The notes under the pieces are model-generated. The model was not told the origin of the DNA, did not search any database, and saw only the letters and a list, made by a program, of their open reading frames with translations. From contig JYIP02000006.1 in assembly GCA_001051155.2 (NCBI GenBank), positions 2,232,001 through 2,296,000 on the forward strand: a DNA stretch of 64,000 nucleotides. The letters are read 5' to 3'. Below are positions 48,339-60,085 of this stretch, piece after piece. Numbering within the stretch: the first letter of the stretch is position 1; each line of letters opens with the position of its first letter. The position numbers and the translations under genes were made by a program. This DNA is from Chrysoporthe austroafricana. Taxonomy: Eukaryota > Ascomycota > Sordariomycetes > Diaporthales > Cryphonectriaceae.

Positions 48339-48794
48339 ATGGCCGACCTCGTCAGACTGGCCGGCATAGGCGTCCAGCGCTTCGCGACGAACACGCGCGC
48401 CTCGCTCGAGGGCATGTCGCCCGAGAAGTGGATCCGCCTGGTCATCGTCGTCGGCACGTACATGCTCATCCGGCCGTACCTGCTCAAGCTCGGCGGCAAG
48501 CAGCAGATGAAACAGCACGAGAAGGAGGCCGAGGAGGCGGAGGCGGAGGCCAGGGGGAAGGCCAAGATGACACCGAACGAGCTGCGCGGGCACAAGGTGG
48601 TGGCCGAGATACCAGAGGACAGCGACGACGAGGACGGGGCCGAGGGCCAGGCGACCTCGGCGGAGTGGGGCAAGAAGGCACGGAAGAGGCAGAGGACCAT
48701 GATCAAGAAAATTCTGGAGGCGGAGGAGAAGAGGCTGCAGGACCTTCAGGACGACGATGAGGACAAGGATATCCAGGAGTTCTTGACCGACTAG
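48339..48794 (+). CDS. PGA2: Protein-trafficking protein PGA2 family
   Basis: Single exon, 151 aa. The N-terminal RFATNTRASLEGMSPEKWIRLVIVVGTYMLIRPYLLKLGGKQ has one membrane helix with the conserved W-x-R-L and R-P-Y-L context. A long charged helix (EKEAEEAEAEARGKAKMTPNELRG), an acidic DSDDED stretch and EWGKKARKRQRTMIKKILEAEEKRL follow, ending in acidic FLTD. This layout is that of the fungal PGA2 family, ER or nuclear-envelope proteins linked in yeast to protein trafficking. Its basic mechanism is not understood. ATG context CACCATGG is good. Family assignment from memory of the layout. Confidence 0.8.
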   Translation: MADLVRLAGIGVQRFATNTRASLEGMSPEKWIRLVIVVGTYMLIRPYLLKLGGKQQMKQHEKEAEEAEAEARGKAKMTPNELRGHKVVAEIPEDSDDEDGAEGQATSAEWGKKARKRQRTMIKKILEAEEKRLQDLQDDDEDKDIQEFLTD

Positions 48795-50251
48795 ACGGGT
48801 GGATGGGGGAGGCACCGAACACGTTAGGGTCTCTGGTAGTCAGGCCAGACGACAGCCCTCCTGCTGGGGGTGGCCAAGAAAAGCAGGCTTTGGTCTAGAA
48901 GTTGGCATCAAAGCCGTCTTTTGAAAAGAGTGCAGGCCTACCTCAAACGGGCTCATCAACCCATCGCTTCGCTTACGCAATTCTTCGTGGAGCTTCTATA
49001 TCCGTCGGCCTTCCCTAGCGCTGTTGGACAGAAGGATGCTGTAATTAAAACATGACATGCGGCGGCGGGCCAGGTCTCCTCAGTTGTGCCAGTATGCGTG
49101 CGTCCAGCTCATCATTCTACCTAGCAGCTCTCCTAACGACTTCTACCGGCGAATGGGTCGGAAAGGCATAGCTTCTGTTACCCTACCGCTCAGAGGCTTG
49201 ATACTGCTTATGAACTCAGCAGTGTCCAGCTTGGTTGACTGCATCCTTCTCTCGTGGGAACCTCGTGCTCAACTCAAGCATTAAAGTGGACGAATGTCAT
49301 AGATTGCATCGACAGATGCGGCCTCTCTGTGTGTATGTGTTCTTGGCACGCCACCCTCAACATCCTCCGCTTGGGGCGCGATCTGATGATACTTAGAAAC
49401 CACACTGGGGCTTGACCACACAAATTACAACTACAACATCCGGTGCCGTGCCACAGCTTATCGAGAAGAGGCATATGCATAGGTGCGGCTTCGTCCGCCG
49501 GCAGCCGCATCAAGCTGAGCCCTACGGACTACACCTGACAACATCGTCACCAGCTAACATAGGTCCCCCCCCACCAAATCAGGAGGCCTTGACTCATATC
49601 ACCTAGGCAGATGGGAAGTCGAAGTGCATGGCATCTACTGGACTTCTCGTGACCCATACGATTTGGACCAGCGCTATGCGCAAGGGTCTGGGTTTCCATC
49701 GAGTTGTTCGCAAGATGCGAGTGTGTGATGAGCTGGCTGGTCACAGCGGGCGTACATCGTCTTGCAGCCAGGAACTGACAGCTCGCGCAGCCCTTGTACG
49801 AATGAAGCCGTAATAAGGTGGTCAATGGATACTCATTGCTTCGCACTACCAAAAGAATTGTCGCCCTCTTAGGTAGTTAGGCATTCATCGACTGTTCTCG
49901 CGGTATTTCAGCTCACGATAGACAGTGAAGGTACCATGCCGAAAGACCGCCCACTCTTGTTTATTTGGTCACGGACATATTATTCCCCCCGCCCCCGCCC
50001 TTTTGCCAGATATCCATTTCCGTTATTTAGTCATTAACTCGTAGCCTCGTCATCTGGTGGCCAAAGTGGCATTTGCAGATAATTAGTGCCATAACGCCCG
50101 TCAATCGCCTCGCTTTGTCCAACGCCCTCTGTTTGCCCCCAATAATTTGCATTTTAGTCTTGGTCCACATCCTCGTTTATTTAGTCGTAACCGTCTTCAA
50201 TCGCGTTCATCCTCCTACACGCTCTCATCGATAATTCCCGGCTTACTTGGA
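48795..50251. other. Gene-poor 1.5 kb, convergent 3' ends
   Basis: Between PGA2 and the cysteine-module gene. A run of C at about 49563. No family motif in any frame. Confidence 0.45.
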
Positions 50252-53057
50252 TCACAAGGATCCCAACCTCTCCCTTATTCTCGAATCGAGATACTCAATC
50301 CCATCTTCTCTCCTGCACGCCCTTCGGAACAACTCTCTCATCCACGGGCTCGCCATCTGGCACACAGTCTCCGACCTTATAACCTGCGGTCGCTGATAGA
50401 AATCCCTCACGACCTCATTGACCCCCTGGCTATGACTTCCAGCAGCATTCGTCATGGCCTCCACGTCAGCAAGCAGCTCCGGAACAACTATTTCCGTGTA
50501 ACACTCCTCGCACACGGTCAACTGCGGGATGCTGCTGGGGATGTACCAAGGCTCGTCACGCAGGGGCTCGTCCCCAGGGCATTCCTCGATTTCCGACCAC
50601 TTACGGATACCTTCCGCAAGGCGCTGGATGTTGGGCACGGACTGGTGGGCCACGGCCCGGTCGTGGGCGCTTTCAAGGATGTCAAAGTACAGCAGAAAGC
50701 GGTTTCGGTTCGGGGCGAAGTGCAGACTACACGTCCCCGGCCTAGCCTCTGCTTGACGATCCTGCGGCACGAACACGCCGGTGAGGCTGGGGAACAGCAC
50801 CTGGACTGCCTCTGCGCACGAGCTACAGACTGTGAAGTCCGGAATGCAACGCCTCGCCGCCGGGTCGATGATGGAGTACCAATTGCGCGTGACCTTGGCT
50901 GGTCCGTAGCACGGGACTTTGTGCTTGGCTGACACATCGGCTATTCCTTGGATGAGGCGTAGATCTGCTCGCCGGTATTTAAGAGTCATCAGCCAGGCGA
51001 TGCGATACCATGGCGAGGTGCCCAGACTGCAGGCAGTCTCCTTGCTGGTATCCCTGACGCGGTGTGAGGGCACAAAGTCGCTGCGGAACTCGGTATGTAG
51101 GAAGACCTGCTCGTAACAAGATGGACAGACGTTGAAATTGTCGTGTCTTGGTAGTGTCCACCAATCGTCAAGTCCGGATCGTGGGCGCTGGCGTGGACAG
51201 TCCGGAAGTCCTGGTAGAGCGCCCGTGTTGACGTCTTCTGAATATCGGCGGTAAGATACCACAGACGACGCTGGCTGTTCCATGTTAGTGCCACTTTGTC
51301 GAGGGGTCAGAGGCACGCTCTGGTAAGGAGGGTGGAAGGGAGCAGGTTGCCAGTCGGACGGAGGATTGGGGATGCTCTCCAAAGAGCTTTGCCGAGACCA
51401 GGCCGGGGATGGTGGCATCGTCTGCCGTTTCCGGTCATCCAAGGGAATTGCCACGGGTAGTGGTGTTGTGGACAGAGGTGTATTTACCGGCTTGCTGGAT
51501 CTTGCACTGGACCTGGTACTCGGGTTCCGGGAGGGGGCTCTAGGTCGGCCTAGGTCTGAAGCTCGGTCGTCGAGCCTCACACTAGAGCGGCTTCGTGGGG
51601 AGGAAGAGCCGCCGGATGACATGGGCGACACCGGCCGCTCGACTTCGTTCCGACGTCTAGTTTTGGCCACGTGAAACTGTGTAGTTGAGGTTCGCGGGTC
51701 AGGTTGAGTTTTGCAGTTGGAGAGCATCTCATCTGAGACCTTGGGAGACGGGAGCGGTGTGGAGAGCCGAGACTTCGATTTCGAGCTCAACGCCGGTCGT
51801 GGTTCGACCGGGCTCAGCAGAGGCGTACGACGATCTTCCTGGACCACCATCGACTTTCTCGAACTGCGGTGCGATTGCTGGGCCTTGGTCTCGCGGTAGT
51901 CGTCACTGACATATTCGAGGTCTGCTTCTCTAGGTGGAGACGAACGGCCGTAGTAACTTGACCGCTTCTGACTAGTTCTTGGCGACTCGGTATAAGACCT
52001 CGTTGGAGAAGATCCTTTTCGTGCCGGCCTAGACGGGGATTGTTTATGGTCGAGCGGCGGAGAGGGCAGCCCTCTTCTCGTCCGACCACAGGCTTCATCT
52101 TTATACGAGCTGTGTCTCTCTGCTGTCCGCCTCGACACTTCTGCATCCGAGTGCAAGCGCCTGTGTCCAGAAGGGGATCTGGAGTCGCCGTTTTGGCCCT
52201 TTAGATGGGCGAGGCGAGGCTTCCGGTTGGGTGACTGGTCTTGAGAATCCCCGGCGTGTGCGTCAAAGTTCAAGTATGCTCTGTCGCGGCCCTTCGTCAG
52301 ATGCCTGGGGACTGGTGACAAGAAGGCATCTCCGGTCAGGTGTGCTGACTCTGGGTGGGGGCTGAAGTAGTCCTTCGCAACGTCCTGATGGCTCTGGTCG
52401 ACGCAGGTTGCCGACCTGGACCTGTGGGCGTGTGGTGCGGGCCGGGGCTGACTGGACTGGTTGATGTCTGTCTCGATCCGTGGTAAATCGGTTCTCGATC
52501 TGCGGATCCGGAGTCCTGGCTGCGCCTTCGAGTCGAGGTGGATCTTGGTATTGGCAGGGTACTCGGTCTTGTTGGACGAGTCTGACTTCCGCAGACCCGG
52601 CTCGTCGGAGCATATATCGCCATCTGTCTCAGACGGTGCGACAAGGACAAAGCGCCGCTCAGAGTTGAACTCGGGCACGGGGAGCAGGATGGGATGCTGC
52701 TCGACCGAGCCTTTGTGCTTGGGCTCTTCGTCGCTCGAGCTCACCACGGAGCCATTGAGCTCCCTAGCCACGGACGCCTCCTCATCCTCGACGCTGGGAG
52801 GCGGCGGGGATCGGAGGTGTGAGAGGTAGGGGAGGGACCGGGGGACCTTCGAGTCGTCCGAGTCGAAATGGCTCAGCTTCGCGGACTGGTTTGCTCGAGC
52901 TGGGTCCGGCCTGCAGGAGAGGAGGGCGCACTGTGAATATCCACTTCTCTTTGTGCGGGATTGGGGCCCAGGGCACTCACGGTTTGGGACTCTTGGCCCT
53001 CTGTGTAGTCCACGTCCCAGTGGTCAACAAGCTCTGGAAATCCGCGTCTTCGATCAT
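50252..53057 (-). CDS. Uncharacterised protein with three tandem Cys modules
   Basis: Exons 53057-52981 and 52910-50252 join in phase (SPKP to PDPARANQ); 911 aa. Residues 1 to about 590 are disordered, Ser/Arg/Pro-rich with many SPxR-like sites. Residues about 597-876 hold three copies of a pattern: C, 22-27 residues containing W-[WY], then [FL]-x-V-C-x2-C, then 28, 28 and 46 residues, then C. The pairs are CPSC, CSSC and CEEC, and each last Cys is followed by aromatic/basic sequence. This looks like a repeated four-Cys zinc-binding unit, but I do not recognise a named domain. No membrane segment. The ATG at 53057 has a CACC context. The frame stays open upstream without an ATG, so an extra 5' exon is possible. 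Confidence 0.8.
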
Positions 53058-56000
53058 GGTGAAGTGTCCAGGAATCCAATGCGGTCCGGTAATTGTCGCC
53101 GCGGTTCTCAATCCAGGGGTGACATCGTCCTGGCTCGCTGGCGGGGTAATGCAGCTGATAGCTGACACCAGCCCCGGAGGAGTTGGAGCCTGTGACTTCT
53201 CGAAGTGTGGTCGATTTCTAGAGACACAGATAGCCGGCTTCTCGGTCTAGACCAAGAACGGGATTGCTGTAGTGTTTCGAGAGAAGGGGAGGACCAGGAA
53301 GGATTATATGCTGCTGTGGTGGGGAACACCCAAGACTAGGGCAGCGACCAGGAAGAGCAACGTCTTACTCCAAGTCAGACGTCGGGGGGTGGGCCGCTTG
53401 GGAGGCGACCTGACTGGGTGGTGCTTGTCGACCTAGGCCTCGAGGGGGTCGAGGGAGGGACGAAACCAACGGTCAAGGGCCTCCGGCGAGGTTATATGTG
53501 AGGAGCTCCGGCCTTGCTTCTTCTCTTCAACTACTCGGCAGACCACACAGTTCAGGGTGGAGCCTGCATACAGTAATAATCGACGTTGGGCAGGAATCAT
53601 CACACCTTCGGGAGCGAGCGCGTCGACGAGGTGATGGATACGTAATTGTTCTATCGCCGGGTAAACCACATGTAAACGCTGGTAACGTCTGCCCCGTGGC
53701 TTTGGCGTGTCGAGTACGGACTATGTACATTCGGACTGAGAAACGATCGCACTGCACGACCAACCACCTCTGCCGTGTGACACAACCTCCCCACCGCTCT
53801 ACATTGCTTGCATGCCGCTCTGCAGGAGGTGGGCTCATCCATAGATCGATTTGCCTCACGTACGGAGTACCGGTCGTCTAGATAGACACTAACAATAATA
53901 AATCAAACACCACGGCAGCCATCCATATCTTCCACACCTCATAGCCACCCCCCTCCCCCACGCGCCAGCCTAGCACCGAAACAGGGACGAGTCTGGTGCG
54001 GCGCTTTGCATTATCATCGTTAGTATTACTGCTATCATGATTATTATTGAGACGCCCGGCGGCCCGAACCTCTTACACTTCGCAGGGCCACGCCGCCGCA
54101 GGCCCCGTATACCCAGTAAGAAAAAAAAAAATAAAAAGCAGTTCTGTGGGTCGCCGGGGGGGCCAACGATGATCAGCGGAGGGGTTAAGCCACAGTCTTT
54201 GCCCTGCTATTGCACAGCATAACGGCGCGGTACTGTAGGGTGGCACCGGCCGACCAGGCTCTGACGATCCTTCGTGGAGGCTTGGCCGGAATTCGCGACC
54301 TCCTTCAGGTTTCGCCTTTCCTTACCCCCCCCCCTACCACCGCAAGCTGCCTGGAGAGGGCAACGACGGTCTCCCGCCGGCGACCTCTATGCCGAACCCT
54401 GATCCCCCTCCATTCTGCCCACACAGGCGGCGCGAGCTGAGCCTGTGACCAATCCGGTCCGCCGCCCTCGACCTTCTGACCAGTTCACCTGAGCACGCCC
54501 TCCGGATTTGTGCACTTTGTCGCGCGTCTTCTCTGCAAAGGCTCGCGCTCTCTGCGGAGCGATCTACCGCCAGTCTGCCTCCCTCTGTTCTGCTCCCGCA
54601 TACATCTCGGGCGTGGCTACTTATGCGAGATCTTGCGTGAGGGTCGCACAGGTACACGGTACACCTGAGGTGGCGAGCACAGATTGCTTTTGCCTGCACA
54701 TCACGCCGGACAGTTCTAAGCTATTCCTTGCCGTGACAGGCGCCTCTCTGGCCGCTCGAGGTGGAGGCTCCTAGTATCCCGGACCTGAGCGCCACGGCTG
54801 CAGGCGAGCAACGGAGCCTGTGGCGTTCCGACAGTTGCTTCTGCCCGAGGGCATGGTGCTGGATGAGGACATGGAAATCGAGTTCGTCATCAAAGTGATC
54901 GACGGGTCAATGAGCAAGGGGCGGGCGGCAGTCTTGCCTGAAATACTACCTCCGTTCCCCATCATAGTCGTCTTGAGCTCGACAGCACCTCTGACCGGTT
55001 GACTATCCGAGCCACGCTAATAATCGTGTTGATAGCGATCAGGACGAGAGAGGGCGTGGCCGTCGTTGCCTGAAGGCTGTGTTGCATTCCTCGTACAAGC
55101 CAAAGTCCGCGGGATCCTGGCGTCTGTCGCCGTCCGTACTCTCGCACGCCTCTCGACAACAGTACGCCGGCGGGATTGGCCCGAAGGCCGCGAGAAGATC
55201 GGCGCAGGGCAACCACTGGGCTGCGGTCGCTCGAGCGGTGAGCTATATCGGAATGCAGATATTACATAGCTCGACATCGGATTGTTTGGGTCTTGGTCAG
55301 CTGTGCGACTGCTCTGCGTCGCCTCACTGATCGTGCCCTTGAGGTCGAGAGATGACAGCCCGTTTCGCCACGCGCATGTGAGGAAACCGCTGGCCGGCAC
55401 GGACAAGATGCGACGTGTTCTGCGTCGACATCTGGCGAGTTGTTTGTTCGTCCCCCCCACGGCGTACATATTGCCTTGTCTGAGCCCTGCCGTGTCGCCG
55501 CCCAAAGTCACACGGATTGGTGATCTTCTCTACGGAAATAGAGATATACATAGGATGGCTCATGCCCATGGACAAAAGTGGCCTCTGCATCTGAGAGGAT
55601 CTGATGATCATCGACAACGCAGACGCCCAAAGCTTGATGTGCCATACTTGATGAAGTGTCGTGGGGAGACCATGAAGACATTGCTACCTACCAGAATCAC
55701 GAGGCTGTTGAAGGTCCTCACAACAGATACGGTCACAGGTCCCGCCACCATCCCCTTCGAGCGCGGACGTAGCCTGGCATCCCGCGTATGTCGGGATCCG
55801 CAGAGCAAATCTGCATGACTACCACCCACCGGGAACGGCTTCATGCGTCCAATATATGCTGTACTACACTCAGCTGCTCCTTCTTCGTGACCGAGCTCTG
55901 ATAGACGAGAATCCGCCGGGAGCTAGGGTGGGAAGGCAGCAGGTGTGCCTCACCGCGGCTGGCTCAGCAATTTCAAAAGCATCTGGCCCTTTCCGTTCTT

Positions 56001-58252
56001 GAGCCGCTGAATGGTTGTAACGAGGCAGGTTTGGTCCTGCGGCCTGCGTAGAGGCGTAGAGCCCCTCGCCCTGCTATGCGTACACCTGGCGTCTCCTGTC
56101 TCGTGTCCGAGTCCAGCAGCCCGAGAAGCTCACGGAAAGGCTGCAGCAGAGTAGAGAAGCGAGACGAAAAGTACTTTGCCACACGTCTTTGGCATCCGAT
56201 CGCTAGACTTCTGTATCAACAGAGACCGGACGATGGAGAGGTCAGATCGGCGGGATCCGGCCCAAACTTACATTTACTCGAGCACTGTGCCACCTTCGTT
56301 CGTGAATGGCCAGTCGTCAGGAGATACGATATGTTCATCGAGAGTATGACCAGGGACAATTCTACAAACAGTGCCGCGAAACACAGCTGCTGTCACCCTT
56401 GCGGCTCATCCAGGGACGGCAGCGGCTCGTCTCGCGCTCGTGGAAGTGTCCGAGGACCACGCCGAGGACCGATTCAAGGTCACAGGCGTCAGTTCTTGGC
56501 CTTACGACAAGTCTTCGATGGCGTAGGTCACACTGTGCTCGGATAACATGGGACGTAGACTCTTGCATTTCTGACTTCCTCGGCAGAACGCCCGTGACCG
56601 TCGTCGGGCGGCGCGGTTGGAGCCTGCCACGATGATGGATTGGGCGTCGAGGTTAGTCCCAGTGAGCGAAAGCTTTACCAAAGTTCAATAATACAAGCTG
56701 CCTGCAGACGGTGTTGTCACCTGCTCACCATGGGAAAGGGTGACGAGGACTGTGCCAGCGATCATTGTCCACCTGACCTTACCGCCACGATCGTGATCAC
56801 CTAGCATCAATAATCACGATTCAGCCTTGCAGAGCCAGGAACTCCCTGCACATTCTTCGAACCGACCATGTTATCTTTGGCACATTGAGTGTTTCCAGCT
56901 TGCGGCTCAAAATGGCCCCTGTCGTCGTCAGCAACGCAGGTCCAAGGCAGAACAAACAGGGTGTTATCAGAGATATCTCGAAGCCAGGCACCCACCGCAG
57001 ACTTGAATGACTGACTCCAGGATAGGACTTCCATTCTGTGTGTAATTATGCAGTCTGCATCACACTAGGTACCCTGCGGTGCGCCGGCCCCTCATCAGCT
57101 TCAGTCCCACTGCCGTCGGGCGGCAGCATCGTCCCAACAAGTCGGGCGAACATCCATCGCTTCGGCAGAGAGACCGGTAAGCTCGGATGCAGTATGAACC
57201 ATGGTTAGAATCCAACGCGTGATTTCGGAGGGTTTTCAAAAGACCGGTTACTTTCGTGCCTGCTGTTGTAACATCTCGACAGGTCATCGTGCCTTTCGCC
57301 CGTTCGTCTCGTCCTTCTTTCTGAAACCAGGCCCCGAGGCCAAGGCTGTATGACCGACTAGCAAGGAAGATTACAGCGTTTTCCCCTAGTAGGTTTGAGG
57401 AGAATAGGAGGAGCTAAAGGTACATGTGTCGCCATTGCAGAAGATGTCATAAGCATGCCTCGAAATACGCAACTGATAGAGACTGAGAGCATACCATGGA
57501 AAACAATGAACGTAAGACAGACCGCAACATTGTAAGACCAGTCACACACGAATTCGAGAAAACTTAATCCGTGAAAAAGACGCTTTGTATACACCTTTTT
57601 GCATGTATGTGTCTTAAAACATCCAAGTGTGCCCACCATCAGGCCTTGCCCATCCAGCAGGTTTGCAACCGCTGTCGCTTTCAAGCCGAGAAACATGTCC
57701 TGCAGACGTTCGTCGAAGCTAGGTCTATCAATGACTGAGATTTTCATTTCCTGACTCGAACGATTGTCTCTTCAGCTTCATAGTCTGACCGAACTAATTT
57801 TATGCAGGCACATGCTGCTGCTCGAGGACGGCACATGCTCCCTGAACAGCACCTCCTCTTGATCACCAAAACGTTGGTCTAGTGACTGTTGAGATGATAG
57901 TGCTAGCTGAAGCACCTATCTCGTGTGGGATTGGTCTTCCAAGATAGACGTCCAGAGCTCGCGGGCTCGCAACGCCCCGTCGTAGACTGTAGAGGATCAG
58001 ACGCCTCCACTGACAGGATCACATTCTTCATTCAAATGATATCATCGTCCGAACGCCCATTACAGCGCGAGGTACAGCCGCGGCACAGAAAGACCACTGC
58101 ATCAGTCCCCCAGGTCTCGTCAAGCCCTTTCGTCGGGATAATGGTCACATGTTGGGAATGGCCGTCGCCATGGACTATCCAGCATGCCCCGTCCTGCAGT
58201 CACCGAGCAGATGATAGAGAATAGCACTCAATGCAGCCGTGAGCTTCACTAC
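53058..58252. other. 5.2 kb without a convincing gene
   Basis: The longest gene-free stretch in the window. Candidates such as 56076-56546 (plus) and 57358-57747 (minus, ATG start, 129 codons) lack family motifs and splice partners. Homopolymers occur (A-run at 54121, C-run at about 54328). The first part may be promoter and 5' UTR of the cysteine-module gene. I see no transposon ends or coding relics. Confidence 0.4.
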
Positions 58253-60085
58253 CTAGCCGGACAGCCCATTGCGCACGCGGTGGCCATCTGGTCCATCAGC
58301 AGTGCCGTTCACTTGCTGCTGCTGCTCTCTCCGCTCGGCCTCCTTCTGTCTCTTTTCCCACTCCTCGTCAGAGATCATGTAGTGCGAGACAGCAAGTGGA
58401 ATGAAGCTCAATAGGCACGCATCGAAGAGGAGGTGGACGAGCTCGAAGCCTATGTAGTTGCGGAATGAGCCCAGCGAGAAACCAGCGCCGAAGTCAAGCC
58501 TGAAGCCGAAGCGTCCGCTGCCCATTACGAATGGCCAGAACCACACTGGCTCCCAAAGCGCCGTTGTCGGTATGCCTCTCGTACGACACCAGAGCCACGC
58601 GACCTCTCTCGAGACGGACGCTTCGAGCGGCGCTAGCACAAGAGAAGCCACCCTCCGCCCCAGGATACCGGCCGCGACATTGGCAGGCAGCCGCGTGAGC
58701 GCGTTGTCCCTGTAGATGCGCAGCGGTGTCCGGCGCCTCGCACCACTCCCATCGTCACCATCCCGGCCGATCGGAGATTCGTTACCAGGGTTGGGCCGCA
58801 GCTCAGCGGACCACACGCCGGGTGGGATGTTACTGTCGTTGGCGGGGTCTGGGTTCTCAGGGTTGTTCTCAACATCAAAGCTGATCAGTGTGGCGCTGAC
58901 AACCTCCTCGGTGGCCTCGTCGTCGGAGCTGAAGTCCTCGGTGTTGGCGGCGCGGGAGCGGCGCGGGTGGCTCCTTGGTCGGGCAGGAGCTGTAGCAGCA
59001 GCGTCGGGACGGTCATTAGGTGTTGTGCTGCGCACTTCTGAGTTGCGAGCTTGGTCAGCGGCGCCGCCAGGGTTGGGTTGATCGCTGGCCTGTGGGACCT
59101 CCCAGACGCTTGCGTCTTGCGAAGCTGCCGTCGGTGCATGTATTGCAGTACCATCTGCAGGCGCCACAGGAGCCTCGGGGCCGGAAAGCAGTTGGGTCTG
59201 TGTGGGCTCCATGTCTCGTTCTGTCGAAATTCGTTGCCGAACGACGCCTTTAGATGGGGTTGGCAGCACACCGTATATTTCCAAGTAGCTTATTTCGCCT
59301 GCAGCCAGGAAGACTTCGTTGACGAGCCAACATGCCACAAAGGGAGCCACACTTAGGCCAATCCTGCCTATCCATCCAGCGATGGAACGAGGGCTGAGCG
59401 AAGACGGTGGTGGACACGGCGGAATGACGGATGAACTTGAGAAGGGGATGAAGTATCTCCAGTTCGGGAACCAAGGCGAGGCGGTCGCAGGCAAGAGGTG
59501 CATCCTCTGCAAAAATATCCACAATTTCAGCGAGGTCTGGAGGTAATCGCATGCAGCCTTTACCAAGTCGCTCCTCATGATGTGATCTGCAAAAGCGAAG
59601 CCCACATAGTTGGAAGCCATGAAAGCAGGCAGGCCATGCAGCCACAGCGACGCGGGGGACTGCGTTAGTCGTTCGACCTGGAAGAGTCGCGAAAATGGCA
59701 CATGTGAGTACTCCTTGTACAGCAGGATGCGCTGCCTCATCCCGCCGAGACCCCAGACACCACCAAGCTCACACACGCGGGCGGCCCATTCCAGATTCCG
59801 GCCGATGCGCTCGTCGTGGCGCTTGTGCTGATCTCGCCTCTCCTGCTCAGCCTTCATCTCCTCGAAGCTGTTCTCGGACTCGACCACGCCTATTACCAAC
59901 ATAACCTCGTTGTGGGAGCGTATAATGTCCTTGTTGACTCGCTTAGTCTCCGGATTGACGGGTCGACCGCGCTCGTCGTACAATTGTAGAGGTGCGCGTG
60001 GGTCGCCCTCCCCTTCGCCCCAGACGCTGTCGTCGTAGGGCGAACGGCCCAGGGCCATGGATGTGAGGGGGCCTAGCCTGCCCAT
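58253..60085 (-). CDS. Multi-pass membrane protein, unknown function
   Basis: Single exon, 610 aa, ATG at 60085. N-terminal half: charged KRVNKDIIRSHNEVMLVIG, then RNLEWAARVCELGGVWGLGGMRQRILLYKEYSHVPFSRLF, a region with LWLHGLPAFMASNYVGFAFADHIMRSDLVKAACDYLQTSLKLWIFLQR, and a helix SVAPFVACWLVNEVFLAAGEISYLEIYG near 245-272. Then about 200 disordered Pro/Ala/Asp-rich residues. The C-terminal part again has hydrophobic stretches (LPANVAAGILGRRVASLVLAPLEASVSREVAWLW, FWPFVMGSGRFGF, ELVHLLFDACLLSFIPLAVSHYMI near 545-571) and a Glu/Gln-rich tail. The layout suggests two membrane regions around a flexible loop. I do not recognise the family. Confidence 0.75.
   Translation of the reverse strand: MGRLGPLTSMALGRSPYDDSVWGEGEGDPRAPLQLYDERGRPVNPETKRVNKDIIRSHNEVMLVIGVVESENSFEEMKAEQERRDQHKRHDERIGRNLEWAARVCELGGVWGLGGMRQRILLYKEYSHVPFSRLFQVERLTQSPASLWLHGLPAFMASNYVGFAFADHIMRSDLVKAACDYLQTSLKLWIFLQRMHLLPATASPWFPNWRYFIPFSSSSVIPPCPPPSSLSPRSIAGWIGRIGLSVAPFVACWLVNEVFLAAGEISYLEIYGVLPTPSKGVVRQRISTERDMEPTQTQLLSGPEAPVAPADGTAIHAPTAASQDASVWEVPQASDQPNPGGAADQARNSEVRSTTPNDRPDAAATAPARPRSHPRRSRAANTEDFSSDDEATEEVVSATLISFDVENNPENPDPANDSNIPPGVWSAELRPNPGNESPIGRDGDDGSGARRRTPLRIYRDNALTRLPANVAAGILGRRVASLVLAPLEASVSREVAWLWCRTRGIPTTALWEPVWFWPFVMGSGRFGFRLDFGAGFSLGSFRNYIGFELVHLLFDACLLSFIPLAVSHYMISDEEWEKRQKEAERREQQQQVNGTADGPDGHRVRNGLSG

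Noticed and set aside
28200..54340. Several runs of about ten C or A (28200, 35711, 49563, 54121, 54328)
   Set aside because: Simple homopolymers in non-coding DNA; no periodic structure, CRISPR-like spacing or link to a gene.
56076..56635. Overlapping 156- and 109-codon plus-strand frames
   Set aside because: Two frames compete over the same bases and neither shows a motif.
57358..57747. 129-codon minus-strand ATG frame
   Set aside because: No domain, no splice partner and low-complexity flanks; could be chance in 5 kb of non-coding DNA.
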